DNA from: an uncultured Mediterranea sp.
Lineage (GTDB): Bacteria > Bacteroidota > Bacteroidia > Bacteroidales > Bacteroidaceae
Direction of reading: 5' to 3'
Length of the DNA: 26,985 nucleotides
NCBI RefSeq assembly: GCF_902493215.1
Contig: NZ_CABUOL010000029.1
Span: 1 to 26,985 of the forward strand
The notes under the pieces were generated by a model. That model had not been told where the DNA came from. It worked only from the letters and a program-made list of their open reading frames with translations, and ran no database searches. This document shows, in pieces, positions 6,477-13,242 of this stretch; the stretch's first letter is position 1, and each line of letters begins with the position of its first letter. Position numbers and translations under genes: made by a program.

Positions 6477-8798
6477 TCAGCGGACCACTACTTCGTCCAC
6501 ATAGATGCGCGAGGGCTGACCGGGCCGCACATGGTCAGGCGGACAGTTGCCGGGCGCCTCGAGCGTGAAGCGCAGGTAGCGTGCCCGTGTACCGACCTTC
6601 ACCCGCAGGTCTTCCACAAAGGTACCTTCCTTGAAGATGTCGGCATCCGTAAAGTGCAGGCTGCCGGCAGGGACAAACGTCCGGTTATCGTCCGACGTCT
6701 CCACCGTCAGCGTCCGCGGCTTGTGGCAGCCCATGCCATAGTTGGTGATGCAGCCCACCGCACACTCCGTCACAAGCTGCCGTTCCAGCAGGTCTACCGT
6801 AAACGTCAGCGGGCGCGACATGTCTCCGGTATACCACTCGAAGTCGGTCTGTTTCAGACTGCCGCGCAGTCCGTTCACCAGGATACCTGCCTGCGCCGGA
6901 AGCCCCAGCAGCGGTTTGGCGGTGGCCAGGTTCCAGTCCAGCCGCAGTTCCAGCGTCTGCCCCATCTTCTGTCCGTCGCGGAAGGTGGCACACTTCACCA
7001 CGGCGTCAGCGTCCACCGTCAGCGGACCTTCATACAGGTCCGAAGCCGCTCCGGGCTCCATGCCGTCGGTCGTATAGCGTATCTCCACATCGGGACGTTC
7101 GCACACCAGATCCACCTTCAGCTTCCCGCCGGCAGGCGTCACCGTGTGCTGTATGTTGTACATGGACCGTGCATACCGGATGCCTTTGGCCTGCAGGTGG
7201 GCCAGATAGCCATCCAGTGCTTCGACAAACACCGGCCAGTCCTTGCTGCCCTTGGGCGACCAGGCCACTTCAGCCACAGCTGCCAGACGGGGGAACACCT
7301 GATAGGTCACATCGGAAGGATGGTTACAGAACTCCGTCCACATGGAGCCCTGTACGCCCATCAGCAACGGCTCGTACTCCGGCTTCCAGTCTTTCTGCAC
7401 CGGTTCGTAGGTGTAGACATCCTTCAGGGTATTGTTACCGAAATAAGTCAGCGGCTCGAACCACTGCGGTCCCTGGTAGCGGATGAGGTAAAGCAGGCGG
7501 GCGGGTGTCATGACAAAACGGTGTCCCTGCGCGGCCGCCTTCAGGGCCGCGTTGCCGAATCCCTGCCAGCCGAAAATCACGACATCCTCGGGCAAGGTGC
7601 TGTTGGTCAGTTCGTCCCAGCCCATCACTTCCTTGCCCTTCTCCTGTACGTAGCGGCTCATGCGGCGCATGAAGTAGCTCTGCAGTTCCTCCTCGTCGGG
7701 CAGTTTCTCGTCCTTCATCCGCTGCTGGCACAGAGGGCATTTCTTCCAGAAAGTCTTCCGGGCTTCGTCACCGCCCAGATGGATGTATTTCGAAGGGAAG
7801 AGTTCGGCCACTTCGTCTATCACTCCCTCCAGGAAATGGAAAGTCTGCTCATTGCCCGCACAATAGATGATGTCGGCATGATCGCCGCCCAGTCCGGGCA
7901 GGACGCCGACCGGTTTGTCCACTACAGGACAGGCCAGCTCGGGATAGGCAGCCAGTGCGGCATTCGAGTGCGCAGGTATGTCGATTTCGGGAATCACCTC
8001 CACCTGGCGCGCCTGGGCATAAGCGATGATTTCACGCATGTCGTCCTGCGTATAATATCCGCCCACCGATGCCGGTTCGCCTGGCAGCGGATTCCTGCGG
8101 TCGGGGAAGACCCGGTCATTCCGATTCACCCGCCGGCTGCCCACCTCCGTCAGGCGCGGATAGCGTTTGATCTCCAGACGCCAGCCATTGTCGTCCGTCA
8201 GATGGAAATGGAGCTTGTTCAGTTTGAGCATGGCCATGCAGTCGATAATCTGGAGCACATTTTCCTTGGGAATGAAATAGCGCGACACATCCAGCATCAG
8301 TCCGCGGTATGCGAAACGGGGACTGTCGGTCACCTCCATGGCCGGCACAGCCCAGTCTGCCCCCTCCACCGGCGCCAGCGACTCTATCGCGGCAGGCAGA
8401 GACAGACGGAGCGTCTGCAAGGCATAAAATCCGCCGGCATATCCGCCGGCCTCGATACGTATGCCGTCGCGGTTCACCCGCAGGCGGTAGGCCTCGGCCG
8501 CCAGGTCGTCGGCCCGTTCCAGCCGGATGTCTCCTCCGCCACCCACGACCACCTTCGGGGTGAACCCTGCCGGACGGCTGAAAAGCGAACTGAAGTATTC
8601 GGCCAAGGGCTTCAACCCCTCATCACCGGCCGACACGACAACCGACGGCGTGATGTGGAACGTTCCCGCCACAGCGGCTGTTTCCACCGGACGGGGAACA
8701 ATACGTACCGGTTCCGATTCCTGGGCCCGCAACAGACCTGCGAGCAGATATGCCGATACAACCAGTACCAGCATCTGAGGAGTGATTTTTTTCTTCAT
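6477..8798 (-). CDS. Secreted beta-N-acetylhexosaminidase, GH20 family
   Basis: Exo-acting enzyme that releases terminal GlcNAc or GalNAc from glycans such as mucin, N-glycans or chitin oligomers by substrate-assisted catalysis. The 773-residue protein starts with MKKKI plus a hydrophobic core ending LLRAQ, a type I signal peptide, so it acts in the periplasm or outside. Next come a GH20b N-terminal domain (about 28-150) and the GH20 barrel (about 158-510) with HLTDDNGW and HLGGDE, the catalytic Asp344-Glu345 pair. A chitobiase/Fn3-associated domain (RYTTDGMEP) and a C-terminal F5/8-type sugar-binding domain follow. An in-frame ATG seven codons upstream is less suited to a signal peptide. It stands alone, with no SusC/SusD genes nearby. 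Confidence 0.95.
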   Translation of the reverse strand: MKKKITPQMLVLVVSAYLLAGLLRAQESEPVRIVPRPVETAAVAGTFHITPSVVVSAGDEGLKPLAEYFSSLFSRPAGFTPKVVVGGGGDIRLERADDLAAEAYRLRVNRDGIRIEAGGYAGGFYALQTLRLSLPAAIESLAPVEGADWAVPAMEVTDSPRFAYRGLMLDVSRYFIPKENVLQIIDCMAMLKLNKLHFHLTDDNGWRLEIKRYPRLTEVGSRRVNRNDRVFPDRRNPLPGEPASVGGYYTQDDMREIIAYAQARQVEVIPEIDIPAHSNAALAAYPELACPVVDKPVGVLPGLGGDHADIIYCAGNEQTFHFLEGVIDEVAELFPSKYIHLGGDEARKTFWKKCPLCQQRMKDEKLPDEEELQSYFMRRMSRYVQEKGKEVMGWDELTNSTLPEDVVIFGWQGFGNAALKAAAQGHRFVMTPARLLYLIRYQGPQWFEPLTYFGNNTLKDVYTYEPVQKDWKPEYEPLLMGVQGSMWTEFCNHPSDVTYQVFPRLAAVAEVAWSPKGSKDWPVFVEALDGYLAHLQAKGIRYARSMYNIQHTVTPAGGKLKVDLVCERPDVEIRYTTDGMEPGAASDLYEGPLTVDADAVVKCATFRDGQKMGQTLELRLDWNLATAKPLLGLPAQAGILVNGLRGSLKQTDFEWYTGDMSRPLTFTVDLLERQLVTECAVGCITNYGMGCHKPRTLTVETSDDNRTFVPAGSLHFTDADIFKEGTFVEDLRVKVGTRARYLRFTLEAPGNCPPDHVRPGQPSRIYVDEVVVR

Positions 8799-8918
8799 TG
8801 TCTTTCTATTGTGCAGCATATCCGAATGAAGGCGAAAGATAAGAAAAATATCTGTGTTTTACGGCATCATCTGCCACTTTTTACACAGACAACATGCTGA
8901 CACGAAACGTACGGACAT

Positions 8919-8941
8919 AAAAAAAGGGCTCCGCCGAGCCC
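8919..8941 (-). terminator. Intrinsic terminator of the small RNA
   Basis: Minus-strand hairpin GGGCTC-GGCG-GAGCCC (8926-8941) followed by seven T residues (complement of 8919-8925). This is a textbook rho-independent terminator. It lies only about 40 bases downstream of the predicted transcription start and 120 bases before the hexosaminidase start codon. Confidence 0.9.
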
Positions 8942-8980
8942 AACCTTTGTTAACCTTAAATCTAATACTATGAAAAACAC
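8919..8980 (-). ncRNA. Short intergenic small RNA, about 60 nt, promoter to terminator
   Basis: A complete transcription unit without a sensible coding frame: a consensus promoter (8985-9015), a predicted start near 8980, an AU-rich leader including TTTAAGGTTAACAAAGG, then a GC hairpin and seven U residues. From memory, closely similar sequences recur in many intergenic regions of Bacteroides genomes, and families of paralogous small RNAs have been described in B. thetaiotaomicron; membership of such a family needs an alignment. Alternatively it could be a prematurely terminated leader of the hexosaminidase gene, which lies downstream on the same strand. The AU-rich 5' part is single-stranded and so free to base-pair with targets. 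Confidence 0.7.
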
Positions 8981-8984
8981 ATTG

Positions 8985-9015
8985 CAAAGATACGGAGGTT
9001 TCGGGAATTTGCAAA
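8985..9015 (-). promoter_or_regulatory. Consensus promoter of the small RNA
   Basis: On the minus strand TTTG (9012-9015) is followed after exactly 19 bases by TATCTTTG (8985-8992), a full match to the Bacteroides -33/-7 consensus. No gene starts between this promoter and the terminator about 45 bases further on. Confidence 0.75.
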
Positions 9016-9089
9016 TTATGCAAATAAAAAAGCATGTTTTATAACACGTTTTAGTACAAATACAGGTCTGTTAACGGACAGAGGTCCCG

Positions 9090-9599
9090 TCAGCCGAATA
9101 CAGCCGCCGCGTCGAGGCACGGACAGGCCTTAGGCGCGGTGCCGGGCAGGTCACGGTGTCCACACACCACAGCCTGCGGGAAGAGCCGCTTCAGCCGGCC
9201 GAAGAGGTCGTGCAGCCGCTCGGTCTGTGCCGTGGTGCGGGTGTCGGCCGGACGGCCCTGTGCGTCGAGCCCGCCCTCGTAGCAGATGCCGATGGAGCAG
9301 CGGTTGTAGGGACGGCAGTGGGCGCCCACTTCGAGCAGGCCGCGGTGCTGGGTCAGGGTTCCGTCGCGACGGACGTAGAAGTGATAGCCCACGGTGCGGA
9401 AGCCGCGGGCACGGTGGTCGTGAAGCAGCTGCTGGGCGGTATAGTCCTGCGTGCAGCGGGTGGCGGAGCAGTGGAGTACAAGGAAGCGCACGCTGTCGGC
9501 GCCCTGCATCAGCTCGCCGTCCTCCATCCGGGCGAGGAGGGTGCGCTCGGTGGGCACCTCCTCGCCGCGGACGGTCATCGGGTAACGGTCGTCGGTCAT
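9090..9599 (-). CDS. N-acetylmuramoyl-L-alanine amidase, T7 lysozyme type (Amidase_2)
   Basis: Zinc amidase that cuts the bond between muramic acid and the peptide stem of peptidoglycan. The 169-residue protein has all T7 lysozyme landmarks: zinc ligands His43 (VLHCSAT), His148 (CGHRD) and Cys159, catalytic Tyr72 (GYHFYV) and Lys157 in the K-x-C motif of PKACPCLDA. There is no signal peptide, so export would need help, as with phage endolysins. The start at 9599 was chosen because its ATG overlaps the TGA of the upstream small gene (ATGA), which implies translational coupling; an upstream in-frame ATG at 9626 would add nine residues. A roughly 35-residue N-terminal extension precedes the usual domain start. 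It is GC-rich like the rest of the cassette. Confidence 0.93.
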   Translation of the reverse strand: MTDDRYPMTVRGEEVPTERTLLARMEDGELMQGADSVRFLVLHCSATRCTQDYTAQQLLHDHRARGFRTVGYHFYVRRDGTLTQHRGLLEVGAHCRPYNRCSIGICYEGGLDAQGRPADTRTTAQTERLHDLFGRLKRLFPQAVVCGHRDLPGTAPKACPCLDAAAVFG

Positions 9600-9724
9600 G
9601 ACAGGAAGGGAATCAAGGGTGAACAACTGGTGACGCCAAGTGCCGTCAGGGCGGCGATGGCTGCCTGGATGATGGCCTTCACGATGGAAGTCCAGGTAAT
9701 TTTCTGGGTAGTGGTGTTTGACAT
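9596..9724 (-). CDS. Smalltalk-like small membrane peptide or lipoprotein, 42 aa
   Basis: A 42-codon frame too short for routine gene calling. The product starts MSNTTTQKITWTSIVKAII, continues with an alanine-rich hydrophobic helix (about residues 14-32) and then GVTSC, a plausible lipobox with Cys34, followed by an eight-residue tail. I recognise it as resembling the 'smalltalk protein' family that accompanies amidase and HU-like genes in Bacteroides; the function is unknown. Its stop overlaps the amidase start by ATGA, so the two are coupled. A one-helix peptide translated ahead of an amidase without signal peptide invites comparison with a holin-lysin pair. That comparison is inference. 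Confidence 0.82.
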   Translation of the reverse strand: MSNTTTQKITWTSIVKAIIQAAIAALTALGVTSCSPLIPFLS

Positions 9725-9726
9725 AA

Positions 9727-9839
9727 TTAGTGGTAAGTGGTTAGTGGTTAGTGATTAGTGGTGAGTGGTTAGCGGTTAGTGGTAAGCGGTTAGTGGTAAG
9801 CGGTTAGTGGTGAGTATACTAACCGTTCACCGCTAACCG
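9727..9839. repeat. Heptamer tandem repeat (TTAGTGG) with inverted copies
   Basis: Twelve consecutive 7-bp units of TTAGTGG and close variants (TAAGTGG, TTAGCGG, TAAGCGG, TGAGTGG) run from 9727 to 9810 with a partial unit to 9815. Three inverted units follow at 9819-9839 (CTAACCG, TTCACCG, CTAACCG). Read from the HU-like gene, the inverted and direct units can form a hairpin of about 14 positions with one mismatch. The tract lies between the HU-like gene and the small peptide gene. Repeats of this type seem common in Bacteroides intergenic regions; length variation by slippage is likely. Confidence 0.85.
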
Positions 9840-9845
9840 CTAAAG

Positions 9846-10349
9846 TTACAGCGGGCTTTCGTCCTGTCCGCCGCCGTCCTCACCGGTACCGGAGGTATCT
9901 TCGCCGCCGGAGGTGTCTTCACCGGCCGGAGTGGAAGTTCCGTTGTACTTCACGAGGCTGATCTTGTCGGGAATGAGGTCGTAGATGCGGCTGTTGTTCA
10001 CCATCGTGAACGAGGGACGGAAGCCGGGCACGAGGGTCTTCACCAGCGCGGCGGAAGCATCCTTTTCGGCGCTGACGCTCTTGCTGTTGATGAACCGCAG
10101 GTAGAGCTTGCCGAAGCCCAGGAGCTCGATGGCATAACCCTTCTTGAGGTTCTCCACCACGTAGTAGGCATAGCGGTCGAGTACGTTCTTCACGTCGCCG
10201 GGGCTGGCGGTCGATTCGGCGGCAATCTGGCGGGCCACGTCGTCGGTGGTCAGCGTGCCGTAGCACACGGGCGACACGTTGTAGACGGTCTCGCCCTTGC
10301 GGTCACCCAGCTGGATGACGCGCTTCATCACTTTGTAGGCAGTAGGCAT
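9846..10349 (-). CDS. HU-family DNA-binding protein with acidic Gly-rich tail
   Basis: A 167-residue relative of the histone-like HU/IHF proteins, of the Bacteroidetes HU-like ('HU-HIG') type. Residues 1-132 contain the HU-like fold: TTDDVARQIAAESTASPGDV (helix pair), YVVENLKKGYAIELLGFGKL and the DNA-arm region through GFRPSFTMVNN. The last 30 residues are low complexity (repeated GEDTSG plus GGGQDESPL), acidic and probably disordered. Such proteins bend or wrap DNA. It lies between the DUF4248 gene and the small peptide/amidase pair on the same strand. A -7 box and a leader hairpin precede it, so it can have its own transcript. Confidence 0.88.
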   Translation of the reverse strand: MPTAYKVMKRVIQLGDRKGETVYNVSPVCYGTLTTDDVARQIAAESTASPGDVKNVLDRYAYYVVENLKKGYAIELLGFGKLYLRFINSKSVSAEKDASAALVKTLVPGFRPSFTMVNNSRIYDLIPDKISLVKYNGTSTPAGEDTSGGEDTSGTGEDGGGQDESPL

Positions 10350-10400
10350 AGTCTTGCACTTTGAACAGGTTGGTATTCGGATTATTTCTCTCGTGGAACC

Positions 10401-10438
10401 GGAGAGGGCGCCTCTCCCCTTTTCCTGTCACAAAGTTA
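10401..10438 (-). promoter_or_regulatory. -7 box and leader hairpin of the HU-like gene
   Basis: TAACTTTG (10431-10438) on the minus strand matches the Bacteroides -7 consensus; no TTTG is present at the -33 position, so activation or a weak promoter is likely. Right after the predicted start lies a perfect 7-bp hairpin (GGAGAGG/CCTCTCC, 10401-10417) without a U-tract, about 50 bases before the start codon. Confidence 0.5.
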
Positions 10439-10501
10439 GCACATCGGCCCGGGGCAGCGGGCGATGAGGGTCGATAAGGGTCGGAAGCCGAATCACCGGC
10501 C

Positions 10502-10610
10502 GACGAAGCACGGCCTGACACCCCGACGAAGCACTTCCTGAGGGGCTGACGAAGCACGGCATGAGTCCTTCAGGAAGCACGGCGTCAGGGGGTGACAAAG
10601 CACGGCGTCA
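10502..10610. repeat. Five direct repeats of about 22 bp (GACGAAGCACGGC type)
   Basis: Units begin near 10502, 10525, 10548, 10572 and 10593. Each contains GAAGCAC or AAAGCAC, mostly followed by GGC, then a C/TGA or GTCA, then a short G- or C-rich stretch. The last unit includes the DUF4248 stop codon (10608-10610). Transcribed on the minus strand each unit can fold on itself (TGACGCCGTGCTTTGTCA has complementary ends). The spacers are too short and variable for a CRISPR array. Confidence 0.8.
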
Positions 10611-10820
10611 GGGCTCGCCCAGATACTCCATGATGAGACGGGCCTCACGGACGGTGAGGTTGCGGCGCTTGTCGAAGGGGGTACCGCCCCGCGTCAGCTC
10701 GGCATAGAGCGGACGGCAGCGGCGGATCCAGGAGGTGAGACGGCGGACGGCCTGCTCGGGTTCGGCATCGGGGAAATACTGGCAGGCCAGGGAACGGCGG
10801 GTGTAGGTGATGGTTTTCAT
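10608..10820 (-). CDS. DUF4248 family small protein
   Basis: A 70-residue basic protein. It has the DUF4248 pattern: YTRRSLACQYFP at the N-terminus, a central RLTSWIRRCRPLYAEL, and the ending TVREARLIMEYLGEP. The arrangement of helices looks like a small DNA-binding or adaptor protein, but function is unknown. In Bacteroides it typically stands next to the BT4734/VapE-type primase-helicase and an HU-like gene, as here. It is transcribed in the same direction as these. Its start is 198 bases downstream of the primase-helicase stop, across the large palindrome. Confidence 0.85.
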   Translation of the reverse strand: MKTITYTRRSLACQYFPDAEPEQAVRRLTSWIRRCRPLYAELTRGGTPFDKRRNLTVREARLIMEYLGEP

Positions 10821-10870
10821 AATGGATAATGGAAAATTGAGAATTAAGAATGAAAGAAAACGATGCAGGT

Positions 10871-11000
10871 GTGTAGGGATGTGTAGGGTAAATCCGCAAA
10901 CTTTTCGGCATTCCGTAAATAAATAGGCTGCCTTTAAAGGCAGACCATTTATTTAATTTTCACGCGTAATGTTTGCATACTACCCTACACATCTATACAC
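10871..11000. repeat. 130-bp nested palindrome with iteron-like repeats, origin-like
   Basis: Two tandem 10-bp units (GTGTAGGGAT, GTGTAGGGTA; 10871-10890) are mirrored by inverted units at 10981-11000 (18 of 20 positions match; 13 bp perfect, 10878-10890 against 10981-10993). Inside are GCAAAC (10896-10901) and GTTTGC (10971-10976), and at the centre the perfect 16-bp palindrome CTGCCTTTAAAGGCAG (10928-10943) flanked by AAATAAAT/ATTTATTT. Outer arms and core share the same centre, 10935.5. A further exact GTGTAGGGAT lies at 11036-11045 inside the primase-helicase gene. The layout resembles a replication origin or a large operator. Confidence 0.85.
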
Positions 11001-11018
11001 ATTCTTCCTATCAGACTA

Positions 11019-13217
11019 TCAATCAAACGTTTGAGGTGTAGGGATGTTTTCATCGCCACTGGACAAAGATTCGGGCAACACACTGTTCATTTCTTCGGCA
11101 CTGCGGTCGGCAACAATCCAGATATATCCGGAACGCAGTCTTTTCTGCTCGAACCCCAGCTCCTTCATTGCCCGCCCCACCTGCACAGGGCTGAGCCGCA
11201 TCGACGCGAAGCGGGCACAGATCTGCGAGGCCGTCAGGTAGCGGCCCTTCTCCAGCGCCGAGGGGCGGCGGTAGTGGGCCAGGATGAGCTCGCGGGCAGG
11301 GTTGGGCGCTTCGAAACGGCGGTTGCGGCGGTTGAGCGCCTCCACCTCGTCGCCCTGGAACCAGTAGCGGAAACCGCCGTCGAGCAGGGCCTTGGCCTGG
11401 GCGTAGACACCCTCGTAGTCGATGGGCGTGGTCCAGGGATTCTCGATGTGCTCCACCTCGAAGGGCAGCCAGCGGCGGTTGCCGGTGTCGTCGGTGAGGA
11501 ACTGGAGGTTGTTGCCCGTGGCGCAGAACGAGGCCACGTGGGGCAGCCGCACCTTGTTGCGCCCGTAGGCCGGACGCTCGTTGATGTAGAGCGTGGTGGT
11601 CATGGCCTTCAGCTGGTTCAGCTCGGGACGCTGCATGGAGTCTATCTCCTCGAAGTTCACCAGCAGGTTCTCGGTCATGGTGAAGAGGTCGTCCTTGGTG
11701 AGGCGCTGCGAGTTGGTCTTCGTGGTGTAGTAGCGGCGCAGGCAGGGCGGCAGCAGGTTCTCGAGGAAGGAGCTCTTGAACGAGCCCTGTGGACCGAGAA
11801 GGACGAGGATTTCGTGGTTCACCACGCCGTCGTCCAGCGCGGCGGCCAGCAGCCCCACCAGCCAGCGGCGGAAGTAGTGGTCGAACTCGGCGGCCGACGT
11901 GCCACGGCACACCACCATCCGGGCCAGGCGGCCGATGGGGTCGGACACGCCGTCCCAGGGCGGCAGCGCGTCGAGGTAGTGGCGCAGGGGATGGAACGTG
12001 GGGACGAAGTCGCTCTGCAGCAGCGTGCGCAGGCGGAAGAGGTCGGCGTCCAGCCCCTCGTGCTGCATGGCGCGCCACAGGGAGTTCTCCAGCGCGTCGG
12101 TCATCGGTTGCCAGCGGGGTTCCTCCTCCCCCGCCCCGTCCGTGAGCCGCACCTCCAGCTGGTGGATGAGGAGGTTGCGGCGCAGCTGGCACCAGCGGCC
12201 GATGAAGGCCTCCATCTGCCCTACCGACACGCGGGGCGCACGCCCGCTACCGCCGCCCGACCTGTTATTAGAGGTACGCGCCCGCGCGTAGCGCGCGAGG
12301 CGGCACGTGGCGTGCTCGGCGGTCAGGGCGTAGCAGCTGCGCACGGTGGCCGCCACGGAGTGTTCGGCGGCATCGTAGTCGGCAAACTCGCTGAGGGCCC
12401 ACGCCTCGGCATCGGCCTCGCTCACGCCGAAGCGGTTCATCCAGTAGAGGCAGCGGCTGATGTAGGCGTTGTGGCTGCCGGGAGCGTAAAGGATGCCGTC
12501 GTCCTCCACCAGGCGGCGCACGGTGGGGGCGGCACTCACGGCCCGCACGGGCCGGCCCCGCGAGGCACGGGGACGCGCAGGTACCTCCAGCTCCACCGCC
12601 AGTGCCTCGGCCTCGGGGCGGTAGCACACGGACGGGTCGTGGCAGAGGGCGGACATACGGGTGGCGTTCTTGCACTGGGCGTCGGTGGTGACACCCGTCA
12701 GGCGGGCGTAGTAGTCGTTCACCGTCTGCCAGGCGCGGGCAAAGGCCGGGGCATCGGCAGGCACGGGCGTCACGCGGGCCACCACCCGCAAGCCGCGGCC
12801 CGAGAGGGTGACATAAGACAGGAACGTGTGGGCATCGGCCCGCACCTGTTCGGCCAGCGTGTCCAGGCGGTCGGGCGCCACACCGTCGATGTCCACCATC
12901 ACGAAGCCCGAGTAGCCGCGCACATGCCGGCTGCTGCGCCCGCCCTCCAGGGCGACGGCACAGACAAAGGCAGGCAGCTGGCGTCCCTTGATGGCGGCCT
13001 TGCGGCGTTTCAGTTCCCCGGCCGCAGCGGTGTCGGCACCGGCTTCGGCCAGTGCCAGTGCGGCACAGGTCTCGCGGTAGAGGCAGGTCAGGGTGAGGTG
13101 ACGGCCTCCACGGATTTCTTCCACCAGTGCGTCCCACGGGGTGGGTACGGGCACGGTGTCGCGCAGGGAGGCGAAGCGCGGGGGCTGGAAGGAAAGGGTC
13201 TGTTCGGTTGTTTTCAT
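11019..13217 (-). CDS. BT4734-like primase fused to VapE/VirE-type helicase
   Basis: A 732-residue multidomain protein. Residues about 20-205 form a BT4734-like (archaeo-eukaryotic primase-related) domain with GFVMVDIDG (Asp109, Asp111), LSGRGLRVV near 138-146 and ATRMSALCHDPSVCY near 186-199. A helical segment near 245-300 resembles primase C-terminal domains. The VapE/SF3-like ATPase has Walker A GPQGSFKS (475-482), Walker B LLVNFEEID (518-526), ATGNN (566-570) and the arginine motif GNRRW (579-583). A winged-helix-like tail follows. All key residues are present, so it is probably active in DNA replication or unwinding. The gene is far richer in G+C than the ribosomal genes, suggesting transfer. 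Confidence 0.9.
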   Translation of the reverse strand: MKTTEQTLSFQPPRFASLRDTVPVPTPWDALVEEIRGGRHLTLTCLYRETCAALALAEAGADTAAAGELKRRKAAIKGRQLPAFVCAVALEGGRSSRHVRGYSGFVMVDIDGVAPDRLDTLAEQVRADAHTFLSYVTLSGRGLRVVARVTPVPADAPAFARAWQTVNDYYARLTGVTTDAQCKNATRMSALCHDPSVCYRPEAEALAVELEVPARPRASRGRPVRAVSAAPTVRRLVEDDGILYAPGSHNAYISRCLYWMNRFGVSEADAEAWALSEFADYDAAEHSVAATVRSCYALTAEHATCRLARYARARTSNNRSGGGSGRAPRVSVGQMEAFIGRWCQLRRNLLIHQLEVRLTDGAGEEEPRWQPMTDALENSLWRAMQHEGLDADLFRLRTLLQSDFVPTFHPLRHYLDALPPWDGVSDPIGRLARMVVCRGTSAAEFDHYFRRWLVGLLAAALDDGVVNHEILVLLGPQGSFKSSFLENLLPPCLRRYYTTKTNSQRLTKDDLFTMTENLLVNFEEIDSMQRPELNQLKAMTTTLYINERPAYGRNKVRLPHVASFCATGNNLQFLTDDTGNRRWLPFEVEHIENPWTTPIDYEGVYAQAKALLDGGFRYWFQGDEVEALNRRNRRFEAPNPARELILAHYRRPSALEKGRYLTASQICARFASMRLSPVQVGRAMKELGFEQKRLRSGYIWIVADRSAEEMNSVLPESLSSGDENIPTPQTFD

Positions 13218-13242
13218 AACACGTTTCTTTTAAAGTTTGCGG

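Noticed and set aside
8834..8841. Possible -7 box (TATCTTTC) for the hexosaminidase gene
   Set aside because: One mismatch and no -33 partner at the right distance; too weak to list as a promoter.
6456..8900. 814-codon open frame antisense to the hexosaminidase
   Set aside because: It mirrors a clear GH20 gene; the product is rich in His, Arg and Gln with no domain, as expected of a GC-rich antisense shadow.
10303..10557. 84-codon frame upstream of the HU-like gene
   Set aside because: It runs through the repeat tract, promoter and leader hairpin and overlaps the HU-like gene in another frame; no protein features.
10502..10610. Possible CRISPR array
   Set aside because: Units are imperfect and almost contiguous, there are no unique spacers of 30-40 bp, and no cas genes are nearby.
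11050..12192. 380-codon frame overlapping the primase-helicase on the same strand
   Set aside because: Pro/Arg/Ala-rich out-of-frame translation of the real gene with no recognisable domain.
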